From Parasphingopyxis lamellibrachiae (GTDB lineage Bacteria > Pseudomonadota > Alphaproteobacteria > Sphingomonadales > Sphingomonadaceae): a stretch of DNA of 64,000 nt. The notes under the pieces were generated by a model that worked only from the letters and a program-made list of their open reading frames with translations, did not search any database and had not been told where the DNA came from. Both the position numbers and the translations under genes were made by a program. Location: NCBI RefSeq assembly GCF_003385775.1, contig NZ_QRDP01000004.1, forward strand, positions 1,916,957 through 1,980,956, written 5' to 3'. Numbering within the stretch: position 1 is the first letter of the stretch; every line of letters starts with the position of its first letter. Shown here piece by piece: positions 35,344-43,654 of the stretch.

Positions 35344-35685
35344 ATGGCAGAAGCGAGTGATGAAACGGACAATATGCGCGAGAGGCTGATCGCCCTGCGC
35401 GCCCAACTGTCAGGCGAGGATGCGGGCGCGGCCGAATGGCGCAAGCCGGTCGCGCTGGACCAGCAAAGCGTGGGACGGCTCTCGCGCATGGATGCGATGC
35501 AGCAGCAGCAAATGGCCGATGCCGAGGCGCGCCGCCGAAAGTCCGATATCGCGCGGATCGATGCCGCGCTGAAAAGGCTGGACGAGGGCGAATTCGGCTG
35601 GTGCCTGAGCTGCGGCGAGGCAATCGCCGAAAAACGGCTGGAGATCGACCCCATGGCAACACAGTGCATCGCATGCGCATCCTGA
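35344..35685 (+). CDS. DksA/TraR-type C4 zinc-finger protein
   Basis: 113 residues: a helical, Gln-rich N-terminal half and a C-terminal zinc finger with Cys87, Cys90, Cys108 and Cys111 (CLSCGEAIAE ... QCIAC). DksA proteins enter the RNA polymerase secondary channel. This short form lacks a clear DxxDxA coiled-coil tip, so it may not act like DksA. A similar short protein is encoded at 47306-47638. ATG 35344 begins the conserved part. The next gene overlaps its end by 13 nt. Confidence 0.8.
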   Translation: MAEASDETDNMRERLIALRAQLSGEDAGAAEWRKPVALDQQSVGRLSRMDAMQQQQMADAEARRRKSDIARIDAALKRLDEGEFGWCLSCGEAIAEKRLEIDPMATQCIACAS

Positions 35686-36695
35686 CGCTCGGCGCGCTCG
35701 CGCTGCTGGCTGGCTGCAACGAACCAGCGGAACCACCGCGCGAACTGCGCAGCGGAACCACCGTTTCAGGCCATTTCGGGCCCGAAGGGACGATTTCCGA
35801 AGATGTAAGCGGTCTTGCCTGCGACTGGCAGCGCGGCGGCGACAGCATGCGCTGCCTGGCCATCGAGGATGAGGGAGATTCGGCCCAATGGACAAGTTTC
35901 AACGGCACCGTTCTGGCAGCGGGCCAGCGTTTCGGCCTGCGCGAAGGCGGCGCTCCGCTGGGTTCCGCGCCGCGCGATATCTGCGATGAATATGATCCTG
36001 AAAGCCGCGAAGTGGATGGCGAGGCTGCGGCCTATAGCGACGGCGTGTTCTATGTAACCGGTTCGCACGGCTGCGCTCGAAACAGCAACGATTTCCGCCC
36101 GGCCAGCTTTATCGTCGCGCGCATCGCGCCGGACGAACCTAGAGGCCCGATCGTGCCGGGCACGGTCGCCCTGACCACAAGCCACAGGCTCGCCCGGCTG
36201 ATGCAACAGGATGAAACGCTCGCGCCCTATTTCGGCGCCTCGCTCTACGATGCCAACGGGCTCAATATCGAAGGGCTGGCCGTGGACGGAGACAGAATGA
36301 TCTTCGGCCTGCGCGCGCCCAGCATCGAAGGCCATGCCTATCTGTTCGAGACGAGCGCCACCGCGCTCTTTTCCCGCCAGATTGTAGGAAGCGGGCGCTC
36401 TCTCACCGTGCCACTGGGCCGCGATACCGGCATTCGCGATCTCGCCTTCCTGCCCGATGGGCGACTGCTGATCCTCTCCGGCCCTGCCCAGGACCAGGAC
36501 GTGGCTTACCGGATCCATCTGCGCACGAACGACGGCGCGGTATCGACGCTGGAGACCCTTTCCCCCGCTGGAAACAGCAAACCCGAAGCCCTGGCCATTG
36601 TCGGGCTGCAGGGCCGTGTCCTCTCCCTGCTGATCCTGTTCGACAGCGCCGCGGACGGCGCGCCGGAACCGCTGACGCTACGCCTCCCGCGCTAG
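35673..36695 (+). CDS. DUF3616 lipoprotein
   Basis: 340 residues with lipobox LAGC about 15 residues in. The body looks like a beta-propeller-type DUF3616 domain, with stretches such as SGLACDW, GLNIEGLAVDGDRMIFGLRAP and DLAFLPDGRLLILSGPA. No enzyme activity is known. The ATG lies inside the end of the DksA-like gene (13-nt overlap), so translation is probably coupled. Confidence 0.8.
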   Translation: MRILTLGALALLAGCNEPAEPPRELRSGTTVSGHFGPEGTISEDVSGLACDWQRGGDSMRCLAIEDEGDSAQWTSFNGTVLAAGQRFGLREGGAPLGSAPRDICDEYDPESREVDGEAAAYSDGVFYVTGSHGCARNSNDFRPASFIVARIAPDEPRGPIVPGTVALTTSHRLARLMQQDETLAPYFGASLYDANGLNIEGLAVDGDRMIFGLRAPSIEGHAYLFETSATALFSRQIVGSGRSLTVPLGRDTGIRDLAFLPDGRLLILSGPAQDQDVAYRIHLRTNDGAVSTLETLSPAGNSKPEALAIVGLQGRVLSLLILFDSAADGAPEPLTLRLPR

Positions 36696-36765
36696 GAAGC
36701 CTGCGCCTCGACTCTCGCCGAAAGCTGCCGCAAGATGGCGGAAAAAATGGCGGGGAGAGGAACGG

Positions 36766-38436
36766 ATGAGCGCAAAACACATGGATGTGGTAATTGTCGG
36801 TGCGGGTTTTTCCGGCCTCTACCTGCTCCACAAATTGCGCGAACTGGGGCTGTCGAGCCGCGTGTTCGAAGCCGGCGGCGATGTCGGCGGCACCTGGTAC
36901 TGGAACCGCTATCCCGGCGCACGCTGCGATATCGAAAGCATGGAATACAGCTATAGCTGGTCGGAAGAGCTGGAACAGGAATGGAACTGGTCCGAACGCT
37001 ATTCGACCCAGCCGGAAATTCTCGCCTATATCAACCATGTGGCCGACCGGTTCGACCTGCGCCGCGATATCCGGTTCGACACGCGGGTAGCGGCGGCCAG
37101 CTATGACGAAGCGAGCAATCTCTGGACGGTGGAACTCGATAGCGGCGAGAGCGTCTCGGCGCGCCATGTGGTGATGGCAACGGGCTGCCTCTCCTCCCCC
37201 AACCTGCCGGACATACCCGGCATGGCGGATTTCGAGGGGCCGACTTATCAGACCGGGCTCTGGCCGCATGAAGGCGTGGACTTTACGGGCCAGAAAGTAG
37301 GCGTGATCGGCACCGGATCGAGCGCGATCCAGTCGATCCCCGTCATCGCCGAACAGGCCGCCGAGCTTGTCGTTATGCAGCGCACTCCCAATTTCGTCGT
37401 GCCCGCACATAACCGGCCGCTCGGCGCCGACGAGATCGCCGAGACCAAAGCCGGCTACCCTGCCCTGCGCGAACAGGCACGCGACGAAGCGGCGGGTTTT
37501 CTCGGCTCGACCGTCACCATCGAAGCCATGGCGCTCGACACGCCTGAAGCCGAGCGCACGGCCGAGTTCGAGCGGCGCTGGAATTATGGCGGGCTTCGAT
37601 TCATGGCGAGCTATCCCGATATCGGCATGGTCATGGAGGCCAATGACACGGCCGCGGAGTTCATCCGTTCCAAGATCCGGGAGCGGGTAGACGATCCGGA
37701 AACCGCCGAGCTGCTATGCCCGAAAACCTATCCCGCCGGGGCCAAGCGACTGTGCGTCGATACCGGCTATTTCGAGATCTATAATCGCGATCATGTCCAT
37801 CTGGTCGACCTGAAATCGACACCGATCGAGCGGATCACCGCCAAGGGGGTCCGGACAAGCACGCGCGAATATGCGTTTGACGCGATCGTCTATGCCACCG
37901 GCTTCGACGCAATGACGGGTACTCTCGACAAGATCGCCATTACCGGCCGGGGCGGGCGCAGGCTGAAAGCCAAATGGCGGGACGGCCCGGAAACCTATCT
38001 CGGCCTGATGAGCGAGGGTTTTCCCAACCTGTTTCTCGTTACCGGGCCGCAAAGCCCTTCGGTCATCTCCAACATGATCGTCTCCATCGAACAGCATGTC
38101 GAGTGGATCGCAGCCTGTATCGGAGATGTCGGCGATGGCTGGATCGAACCGACACGCGAAGCCGAAAAGAGCTGGGTGGACCATACAAATTTCATGGCCG
38201 GCCTGACCGTCTATCCCTATGCCGACAGTTGGTATATGGGCGCGAATATCCCCGGAAAACCGCGTATCTTTATGGCCTATCTCGGCGGCGTGCCCGGCTA
38301 TCGCGCGATCTGCGAAGACAGCAGGGCAAAGGGTTATGCGGGCTTTACCGTGTCGGGTGAAACCGGCGGAGAATCGGTGGACTATCTGTCACATCTCGAT
38401 CTTCCCGAGGAAATCCTGGCGCTCGCCGCGGCGTAG
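36766..38436 (+). CDS. Flavin monooxygenase, Baeyer-Villiger type, altered fingerprint
   Basis: 556 residues. FAD-binding GAGFSG (12-17), the BVMO stretch GGTWYWNRYPGARCDIES (41-58) and the NADPH site GTGSSA (182-187) are all present. The fingerprint FxGxxxHxxxW reads FEGPTYQTGLW (156-166), with Gln162 in place of the near-invariant His. WPHEGVDF follows as usual. Such enzymes insert oxygen next to ketones, for example cyclohexanone or steroid ketones; the His-to-Gln change may alter coupling or substrate use. GGGGAGAGG precedes the ATG. No redox partner is needed. Confidence 0.9.
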   Translation: MSAKHMDVVIVGAGFSGLYLLHKLRELGLSSRVFEAGGDVGGTWYWNRYPGARCDIESMEYSYSWSEELEQEWNWSERYSTQPEILAYINHVADRFDLRRDIRFDTRVAAASYDEASNLWTVELDSGESVSARHVVMATGCLSSPNLPDIPGMADFEGPTYQTGLWPHEGVDFTGQKVGVIGTGSSAIQSIPVIAEQAAELVVMQRTPNFVVPAHNRPLGADEIAETKAGYPALREQARDEAAGFLGSTVTIEAMALDTPEAERTAEFERRWNYGGLRFMASYPDIGMVMEANDTAAEFIRSKIRERVDDPETAELLCPKTYPAGAKRLCVDTGYFEIYNRDHVHLVDLKSTPIERITAKGVRTSTREYAFDAIVYATGFDAMTGTLDKIAITGRGGRRLKAKWRDGPETYLGLMSEGFPNLFLVTGPQSPSVISNMIVSIEQHVEWIAACIGDVGDGWIEPTREAEKSWVDHTNFMAGLTVYPYADSWYMGANIPGKPRIFMAYLGGVPGYRAICEDSRAKGYAGFTVSGETGGESVDYLSHLDLPEEILALAAA

Positions 38437-38437
38437 C

Positions 38438-38627
38438 GTGTCAGAATTTCCCTTGCGGGAAATCGCGGCACCAGCCCGCTCCCCCACCCGGCCTCCCACG
38501 AGTGTACCCTGAATGGGAGGCCGGGTGGGGGAGCGGGCGAAGATGACAAGGCTCCGGCGGCGCGAAGCGTCGCTGGATGTCATCGGAGGGCGGTGCGGCG
38601 ATTTCCTGCAAAGGAAATTCTGACAAA
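38438..38627. repeat. Composite palindromic repeat, copy G with nested insert
   Basis: Left end GTGTCAGAATTTCC with hairpin, full central stem-loop, then about 52 extra bases inserted between GAGCGGGC and CGGTGCGGCG of the right arm. The insert is itself palindromic (GATGACA ... TGTCATC around GGCGCGAAGCGTC). The right end is GATTTCCTGCAAAGGAAATTCTGACAAA. It lies between converging genes. Confidence 0.88.
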
Positions 38628-38633
38628 CAAGCT

Positions 38634-38903
38634 CTACCGCCGGTTCATATGTTTGAGCATCATATAGGTGCCGATGTTGAGCGCCGTATAGCCGCCATAG
38701 AAGAAGAGGATGATCGACTGGCCCGACTTGGCGAACCACAGCGCGCCGACCAGGAACAGGAACTCGACCACATAGCCGCCATAGCCGCCGGCAAAGCGGT
38801 GCAGCGCCTGGGCAACTTCGGCAAATACCGGCCCGCGGCCTTCCATCACCGAGCGATGCAGAAAGAAGTTGCACACGCCCATCATGAATATGATCCAGAT
38901 CAT
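38634..38903 (-). CDS. Small membrane protein
   Basis: 89 residues with three hydrophobic segments (MIWIIFMMGVCNFFLH, VVEFLFLVGALWFA, ILFFYGGYTALNIGTYMML) and a basic end HMNRR. I do not recognise the family. ATG 38903 has GGAG 8 nt ahead; the frame is open 28 codons further upstream without a ribosome site. Confidence 0.7.
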   Translation of the reverse strand: MIWIIFMMGVCNFFLHRSVMEGRGPVFAEVAQALHRFAGGYGGYVVEFLFLVGALWFAKSGQSIILFFYGGYTALNIGTYMMLKHMNRR

Positions 38904-39015
38904 GGAGGCGCTCCTACCATCCCGGCCCGCATGCAGCCAGCGCCTGTTCGCGATCCCGCGCCGCATGGTTTGCGGATTGTCGGGCAATATCGGATCGGCC
39001 TTACTTCGGTGCGCG

Positions 39016-39498
39016 TCACTCCGGCCGGTGGTCGTCCAGCAGGATGCGCAACTTTGTCAGGGTCGGCAATATCGCTTTCAGTTCGCGCGCCGATATTTCC
39101 CCGGTCAGCACCTCGTTGAGCGGTGCCAGCCCATCGAGCCCGGTCCGGCGCATCGCCCTACCGGCTTTCGTGACTGCCACCCGGCGAATCCTGCGATCGT
39201 CCGGATCGGCCTCCAGCGCGACAAGGCCCTTGTCTTCCAGTTTCCGGACTGTGGAGGACATGGTGGGCTGACGCACCTGAAAGGCGCTGGCCAGTTCGCC
39301 GATCGTCTGTTCCGCATCGAGGCGGAGCAGATGGTTGAGCACGCCATATTGCGCCTTGGTCATGCCTTCCGGCAGCACCGATTCGAACAGGGTTTCGGCG
39401 AGCTGCGCGATGATCGCGATTTCGGTGATCGCCAGCATGATGGGCGGATCGCCCCTGAGACCGGGGCCCTTCGCCTTGCGTGTCCGGCCCTTGCTCAT
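39016..39498 (-). CDS. MarR-family transcriptional regulator
   Basis: 160 residues with a winged helix: MTKAQYGVLNHLLRLD, TIGELASAFQVRQPTMSSTVRKLEDKG and the wing LEADPDDRRIRRVAVTKAG. Its ATG overlaps the stop of the upstream reductase (ATGA), so both are made from one transcript starting at the promoter near 40700. The perfect palindrome over the -10 of that promoter is its likely autoregulatory site. The inducing ligand is unknown. Confidence 0.88.
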   Translation of the reverse strand: MSKGRTRKAKGPGLRGDPPIMLAITEIAIIAQLAETLFESVLPEGMTKAQYGVLNHLLRLDAEQTIGELASAFQVRQPTMSSTVRKLEDKGLVALEADPDDRRIRRVAVTKAGRAMRRTGLDGLAPLNEVLTGEISARELKAILPTLTKLRILLDDHRPE

Positions 39499-40655
39499 GC
39501 GATATCGACCAGCCGGCTGGTCAGCGGCCAGCGCGGTGCCGGCGGGATGGCGGGTGCCTGCCCGATCCGGAACAGACCCTGCAAGCGGGCGGGTGCCGCG
39601 ATACCGAGATGGCTGTGGATGCGCCGATACTGCTCCGCCATCTCAGGAAACTCCTGCAGAGCCTGGCTAAGCGGTTGCATGGCCAGCCCCTCGCGCGCCG
39701 CCGCAAGCTGGACCCGAAGCCAGGCGGCGCCGGTATCCAGCTGCGTTTCCCGGCTGTTGTCCGCGCTGTGCAACCAGACCATTGCCGGGCTTGCATCGAT
39801 AAGCGCCGTGTACATCCTGATCCCCTCGGCAAAGCCATAGCTTTCCGGATCGGCCAGCTTTTCGCGCGTCACCATACCGAGATTGCTGGCCGCCTCCATG
39901 AACGGCCCGTCCAGTATGATCCCGTCCGGCGCGGCATTGGCTTCGGCGGCGCCGATCCGCATCAGATCGATGCTTTCCTGCAAGGTGTGCGGCGTCCGGT
40001 ATTCGATCATCCAGGCTTCGGTGGCGATCCTTTTGAGGGGCGCCACGCTTTCGGCATCGTTGGCCCAGCCCAGTCCGACCCTGTCGGCATCCGGCAACGC
40101 CGTCTGCAACGCGGCGAGCCGGCTGCCCGCAACCGGCTCGGGATCATAGGCTTCGCGGTTCGTGTGGCGATCGAGAACCGCCCCGAACAGCGGGTCTTTG
40201 GCGATACCCGGCTCGGGCACCAGCCGGATATCGGCAATGGCGCGCGCGTCGAGCACCGGCTGGGGCTCTCCATCGGGAAAGGGCGTTATCGCCGCGCGAT
40301 ACCCCTTCTCCGCCGCAGCCATCCGGAGCAGCTCCAGAAACGCGCCAAAGCCGATCGTAATCTGGCGATTCGGCGGATCGGTTTCGGGGAGCATTCTATC
40401 AAGGTCGGCCGTCAGGCGGATACCATCCTCGCCGATCAGCTCTATGATCCAGGGCTGACGATTGTGCGGATTGGGCGCGAGGATGGCATAGGCCAATATG
40501 TCGAGCCGCGTATCGCCAAACCCCTCGGCCGCAGCGCGCCAGGGTTCACGGGCCCGGGAAAGATTCGGCGAGAAGATATCATAGGCGAACAGGCCGCCGC
40601 CGACGATCACCGCGCTTGCGGCCCCGGTAACGAGAAGAGCGCGGCGTGTAGGCAT
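39495..40655 (-). CDS. Acg-type nitroreductase-like flavoprotein with N-terminal signal
   Basis: 386 residues. The start MPTRRALLVTGAASAV resembles an export or anchor signal, with a twin-Arg-like start but no full Tat motif. The body matches Acg-family FMN proteins: AILAPNPHNRQPW near residue 60, LDRHTNREAYDPEP, and late MQPLSQALQEFPEM. These proteins bind FMN and may store or reduce flavins; activity is unproven. GGGGA precedes ATG 40655. It is co-transcribed with the MarR gene that probably represses it. Confidence 0.82.
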   Translation of the reverse strand: MPTRRALLVTGAASAVIVGGGLFAYDIFSPNLSRAREPWRAAAEGFGDTRLDILAYAILAPNPHNRQPWIIELIGEDGIRLTADLDRMLPETDPPNRQITIGFGAFLELLRMAAAEKGYRAAITPFPDGEPQPVLDARAIADIRLVPEPGIAKDPLFGAVLDRHTNREAYDPEPVAGSRLAALQTALPDADRVGLGWANDAESVAPLKRIATEAWMIEYRTPHTLQESIDLMRIGAAEANAAPDGIILDGPFMEAASNLGMVTREKLADPESYGFAEGIRMYTALIDASPAMVWLHSADNSRETQLDTGAAWLRVQLAAAREGLAMQPLSQALQEFPEMAEQYRRIHSHLGIAAPARLQGLFRIGQAPAIPPAPRWPLTSRLVDIA

Positions 40656-40678
40656 GGCGAATCCCCAATTGCATATAC

Positions 40679-40711
40679 GTCTATTATATAGACAACTACA
40701 TATTTTGTCCA
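40679..40711 (-). promoter_or_regulatory. Promoter and MarR operator of the reductase operon
   Basis: Minus-strand -35 TGGACA (40706-40711), 17-bp spacer and -10 TATAAT (40683-40688). The perfect palindrome GTCTATATAATAGAC (40679-40693) contains the -10, so a bound dimer would block polymerase. The transcript would start some 20 nt before the ATG. The rest of the 40656-41181 gap holds the NrdR boxes and no gene. Confidence 0.75.
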
Positions 40712-40956
40712 CCTTGCGGGCGGACCGGGATCGGATGGGACGCGCAGCCGGAATTCGTACACGCCGCTCCCAACCCGGGTGCGGCGCAGGATATTTTTTT
40801 GTTCTTCTTTTGTCCCCTTGCAATCGCGCAACGGCAGTTTCCCCCGTGCGTCGCTGCACCTGCGAAGACGCCGGACTGCGACGAACCGAGTCAGGGGGGC
40901 GATGAAACGAGTCACGGTTTTACCATATCCCCCCTTGTATGCGACTCATGGTTAAG

Positions 40957-41003
40957 ACACTATGACTAGTGGTTCGGACGGGGGTCTACGCAACAGGTTG
41001 TGG
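40957..41003 (+). promoter_or_regulatory. Paired NrdR boxes upstream of nrdA
   Basis: ACACTATGACTAGTGG (40957-40972) and ACGCAACAGGTTGTGG (40988-41003) both keep the CwA...TwG core of the NrdR box and are offset by 31 bp, three helical turns, the spacing typical of NrdR sites. They lie about 180-210 bp before nrdA. The nrdR gene is not in this window. Confidence 0.65.
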
Positions 41004-41181
41004 TGCTATCGATATTGGCGATGTGGGGGAAATTGCCCCTGGCAACCGCCCCGTGTGGATATCGGGGACAAGTGCGAATGAGTTCCCTCACGGCCGGCAA
41101 AGGGGTGTAGGAACGAAGTTTCCGACTCGAACGAAGTAGGAACATTCCTATATGGAATGGTGTATAAGGGGTATTGAGGCG

Positions 41182-43095
41182 ATGGATTTGGCGAATAACG
41201 GCGAAGTCACCGTGGAAGACGTGATGGACGCAATGGACACACCGAAAACGGACGAAAAGGCGGAAGAGGAGCTTACGAGCAAGTCTATCCGCCCGCAGCT
41301 GCACCCGATCGAGAAGGACGATTCGCGCGACGCGCTGCTGACCGAGTTTGGCAAGGAAACGCTGAAAGACCGCTACCTCCTCCCCGATGAAAGCTATCAG
41401 GACCTCTTCGTTCGCGTCGCATCGGCCTATGCCGACGATGCCGAGCATGCACAGCGCCTGTACGACTATATCTCCCGGCTCTGGTTCATGCCGGCGACGC
41501 CCGTGCTCTCCAATGGCGGCACCGGGCGCGGCCTGCCCATCTCCTGTTACCTCAACAGCGTATCCGACAGCCTGGACGGCATTGTCGGCACCTGGAACGA
41601 GAATGTCTGGCTCGCGTCGCGCGGCGGCGGCATCGGCACCTATTGGGGCAATGTGCGCGGCATCGGCGAACCGGTCGGCCTCAATGGCAAGACCAGCGGC
41701 ATCATTCCGTTCGTTCGCGTTATGGACTCGCTCACCCTGGCGATTTCGCAGGGCTCGCTGCGCCGCGGTTCGGCCGCCTGCTATCTCGATATCTCGCACC
41801 CCGAGATCGAGGAATTCCTCGAAATCCGCAAAGCCTCGGGCGATTTCAACCGCAAGGCGCTGAACCTGCATCACGGCGTGCTCGTCACCGACGCCTTCAT
41901 GGAAGCCGTGCGCAATGGCGAGGAATGGCACCTCACCTCGCCCAAGACCGGCGAAACCCGCGCCACGGTGGATGCGCGCTCGCTGTTCCAGAAACTGGTC
42001 GAGACGCGGCTTGCCACCGGCGAGCCCTATATCGTCTTCAACGACACGGTGAACCGCATGATGCCCAAGCATCAGCGCGATGTCGGGCTCAAGGTTTCAA
42101 CCTCGAACCTGTGCAGCGAGATCACCCTGCCCACCGGCGTCGACCAGCACGGCAACGACCGCACGGCGGTCTGCTGCCTCTCCTCGCTCAACCTCGAAAA
42201 ATGGGACGAGTGGAGCGAGGACCCGATGTTCATCGAGGATGTCATGCGCATGCTCGACAATGTGCTGCAGGACTATATCGACCGCGCCCCGCCGGAAATG
42301 GCGCGCGCCAAATATTCGGCCGAGCAGGAACGCTCTGTCGGCCTTGGCGTGATGGGCTATCATAGCTTCCTCCAGGCCCGCGGCCTCGGCTTCGAAAGCG
42401 CGCTCGCGAAAAGCTACAACCTCAAAATCTTCAAGCATATCCAGGCCAAGGCGTCGGAAGCCTCGATGATGCTCGCCAATGAGCGCGGGCCCTGCCCCGA
42501 TGCAGCCGACCAGGGCGTGATGGAGCGGTTCAGCTGCAAAATGGCGATCGCGCCGACCGCGTCGATCAGCATCATCTGCGGCGGCACCAGCGCGTGCATC
42601 GAGCCGATCCCGGCGAACATCTATACGCACAAGACGCTGTCCGGCAGCTTTGTCGTGAAGAACCCGCATCTCGAAAAGCTGCTGCAGGAGAAATCCAAGG
42701 ACAGCGCCAATATCTGGAACTCGATCCTCGAACATGGCGGCTCGGTCCAGCATCTCGACTTCCTGACGTCGGAAGAGAAGGACAGCTTCAAGACCAGCTT
42801 CGAGATCGACCAGCGCTGGCTGCTCGAACTCGCCGCCGACCGCGCGCCCTATATCGATCAGGCGCAGTCCCTGAACCTGTTCATCCCGGCCGATGTCGAG
42901 AAATGGGACCTTCTCATGCTCCACTTCCGCGCCTGGGAGCTGGGCATCAAATCGCTCTACTATCTCCGCTCGAAATCCGTGCAGCGCGCGGACTTTGCCG
43001 GCGGCGTGGAGGCCGACAACACGCTCGATCCGGCCAAGGTCGAACTCATGACCGGCGAAACCACCGATTATGACGAGTGCCTTGCGTGCCAGTGA
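41182..43095 (+). CDS. nrdA: Class I ribonucleotide reductase large subunit, ATP-cone-less
   Basis: About 637 residues. It converts ribonucleotides to deoxyribonucleotides with the radical made by NrdB. The active-site core is complete: SNGGTGRGLPISCYLNS, TSNLCSEI with NxCxE, and MAIAPTASIS. The C-terminal redox pair is in DECLACQ. The usual N-terminal ATP-cone (about 90 residues) is absent; only about 40 residues precede the catalytic barrel, so overall activity control by dATP must differ. ATG 41182 follows GAGG; ATG 41152 is also possible. The stop overlaps the next start. Confidence 0.93.
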   Translation: MDLANNGEVTVEDVMDAMDTPKTDEKAEEELTSKSIRPQLHPIEKDDSRDALLTEFGKETLKDRYLLPDESYQDLFVRVASAYADDAEHAQRLYDYISRLWFMPATPVLSNGGTGRGLPISCYLNSVSDSLDGIVGTWNENVWLASRGGGIGTYWGNVRGIGEPVGLNGKTSGIIPFVRVMDSLTLAISQGSLRRGSAACYLDISHPEIEEFLEIRKASGDFNRKALNLHHGVLVTDAFMEAVRNGEEWHLTSPKTGETRATVDARSLFQKLVETRLATGEPYIVFNDTVNRMMPKHQRDVGLKVSTSNLCSEITLPTGVDQHGNDRTAVCCLSSLNLEKWDEWSEDPMFIEDVMRMLDNVLQDYIDRAPPEMARAKYSAEQERSVGLGVMGYHSFLQARGLGFESALAKSYNLKIFKHIQAKASEASMMLANERGPCPDAADQGVMERFSCKMAIAPTASISIICGGTSACIEPIPANIYTHKTLSGSFVVKNPHLEKLLQEKSKDSANIWNSILEHGGSVQHLDFLTSEEKDSFKTSFEIDQRWLLELAADRAPYIDQAQSLNLFIPADVEKWDLLMLHFRAWELGIKSLYYLRSKSVQRADFAGGVEADNTLDPAKVELMTGETTDYDECLACQ

Positions 43096-43412
43096 TGGCA
43101 CGCCCCGGCAATTCTCCCTTCCGTCCGCTCGCGGCGCTGCTGCCGCTCATCCTGCTCACCGCCTGCGCGGCGCAGCAGTCGGGGGCGGGGGTCGCGCCGG
43201 AGGCACCGGGCTTCCTGCTCGGCGTGTGGCACGGCTTTATCTTCCCGGTCGCCTGGGTGGTCTCGCTCTTTGTGGACAGCGTCGCCATCTATGCGGTGCC
43301 GAACAATGGCGGCTGGTACGATTTCGGCTATTTTGTCGGGATCGTGTTCATCGGCGTCGGCGCGCGCAGCAGCACCAAGCGGGTGATCGTTTATCGGGAC
43401 AGGCGCCGGTGA
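43095..43412 (+). CDS. Small lipoprotein-like membrane protein within the nrd operon
   Basis: 105 residues with lipobox LTAC near residue 22 and two more hydrophobic segments (LGVWHGFIFPVAWVVSLF and FGYFVGIVFIGVGA). The middle HGFIFP and Val-Pro-Asn-Asn-Gly stretches suggest a conserved family that I cannot name. It starts in the nrdA stop (TGATG) and overlaps the next gene by 4 nt, so it is part of the nrd transcript. Confidence 0.7.
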   Translation: MARPGNSPFRPLAALLPLILLTACAAQQSGAGVAPEAPGFLLGVWHGFIFPVAWVVSLFVDSVAIYAVPNNGGWYDFGYFVGIVFIGVGARSSTKRVIVYRDRRR

Positions 43413-43621
43413 CGCGCAGCCTTGCCCTGATGACCGCGATCAGCGGCACATTGACGGTCAGCGGCCTTGCCCTGCTCGTCCGCCCCGCCGCCGTCCGCAA
43501 CCTGCTCTCGATAAGCGAGAGCGAAGGCGCGGCTTATGCGCTGCGTATCATCGGCGCGATGCTGTTCGCCGCCGGCTTGTTCGTAGGCGGTTTCGCCGCC
43601 ACCCTCAGTTTCAACAGTTAG
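43409..43621 (+). CDS. Small membrane protein within the nrd operon
   Basis: 70 residues, GTG start overlapping the upstream stop (GTGA). It has two hydrophobic segments (ALMTAISGTLTVSGLALLV and IIGAMLFAAGLFVGGFAATL). Family unknown. nrdB begins 33 bp later. Confidence 0.65.
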   Translation: MTRSLALMTAISGTLTVSGLALLVRPAAVRNLLSISESEGAAYALRIIGAMLFAAGLFVGGFAATLSFNS

Positions 43622-43654
43622 ACGCCCAGACAGAAAGCCCAGGAGAAACCAAAG

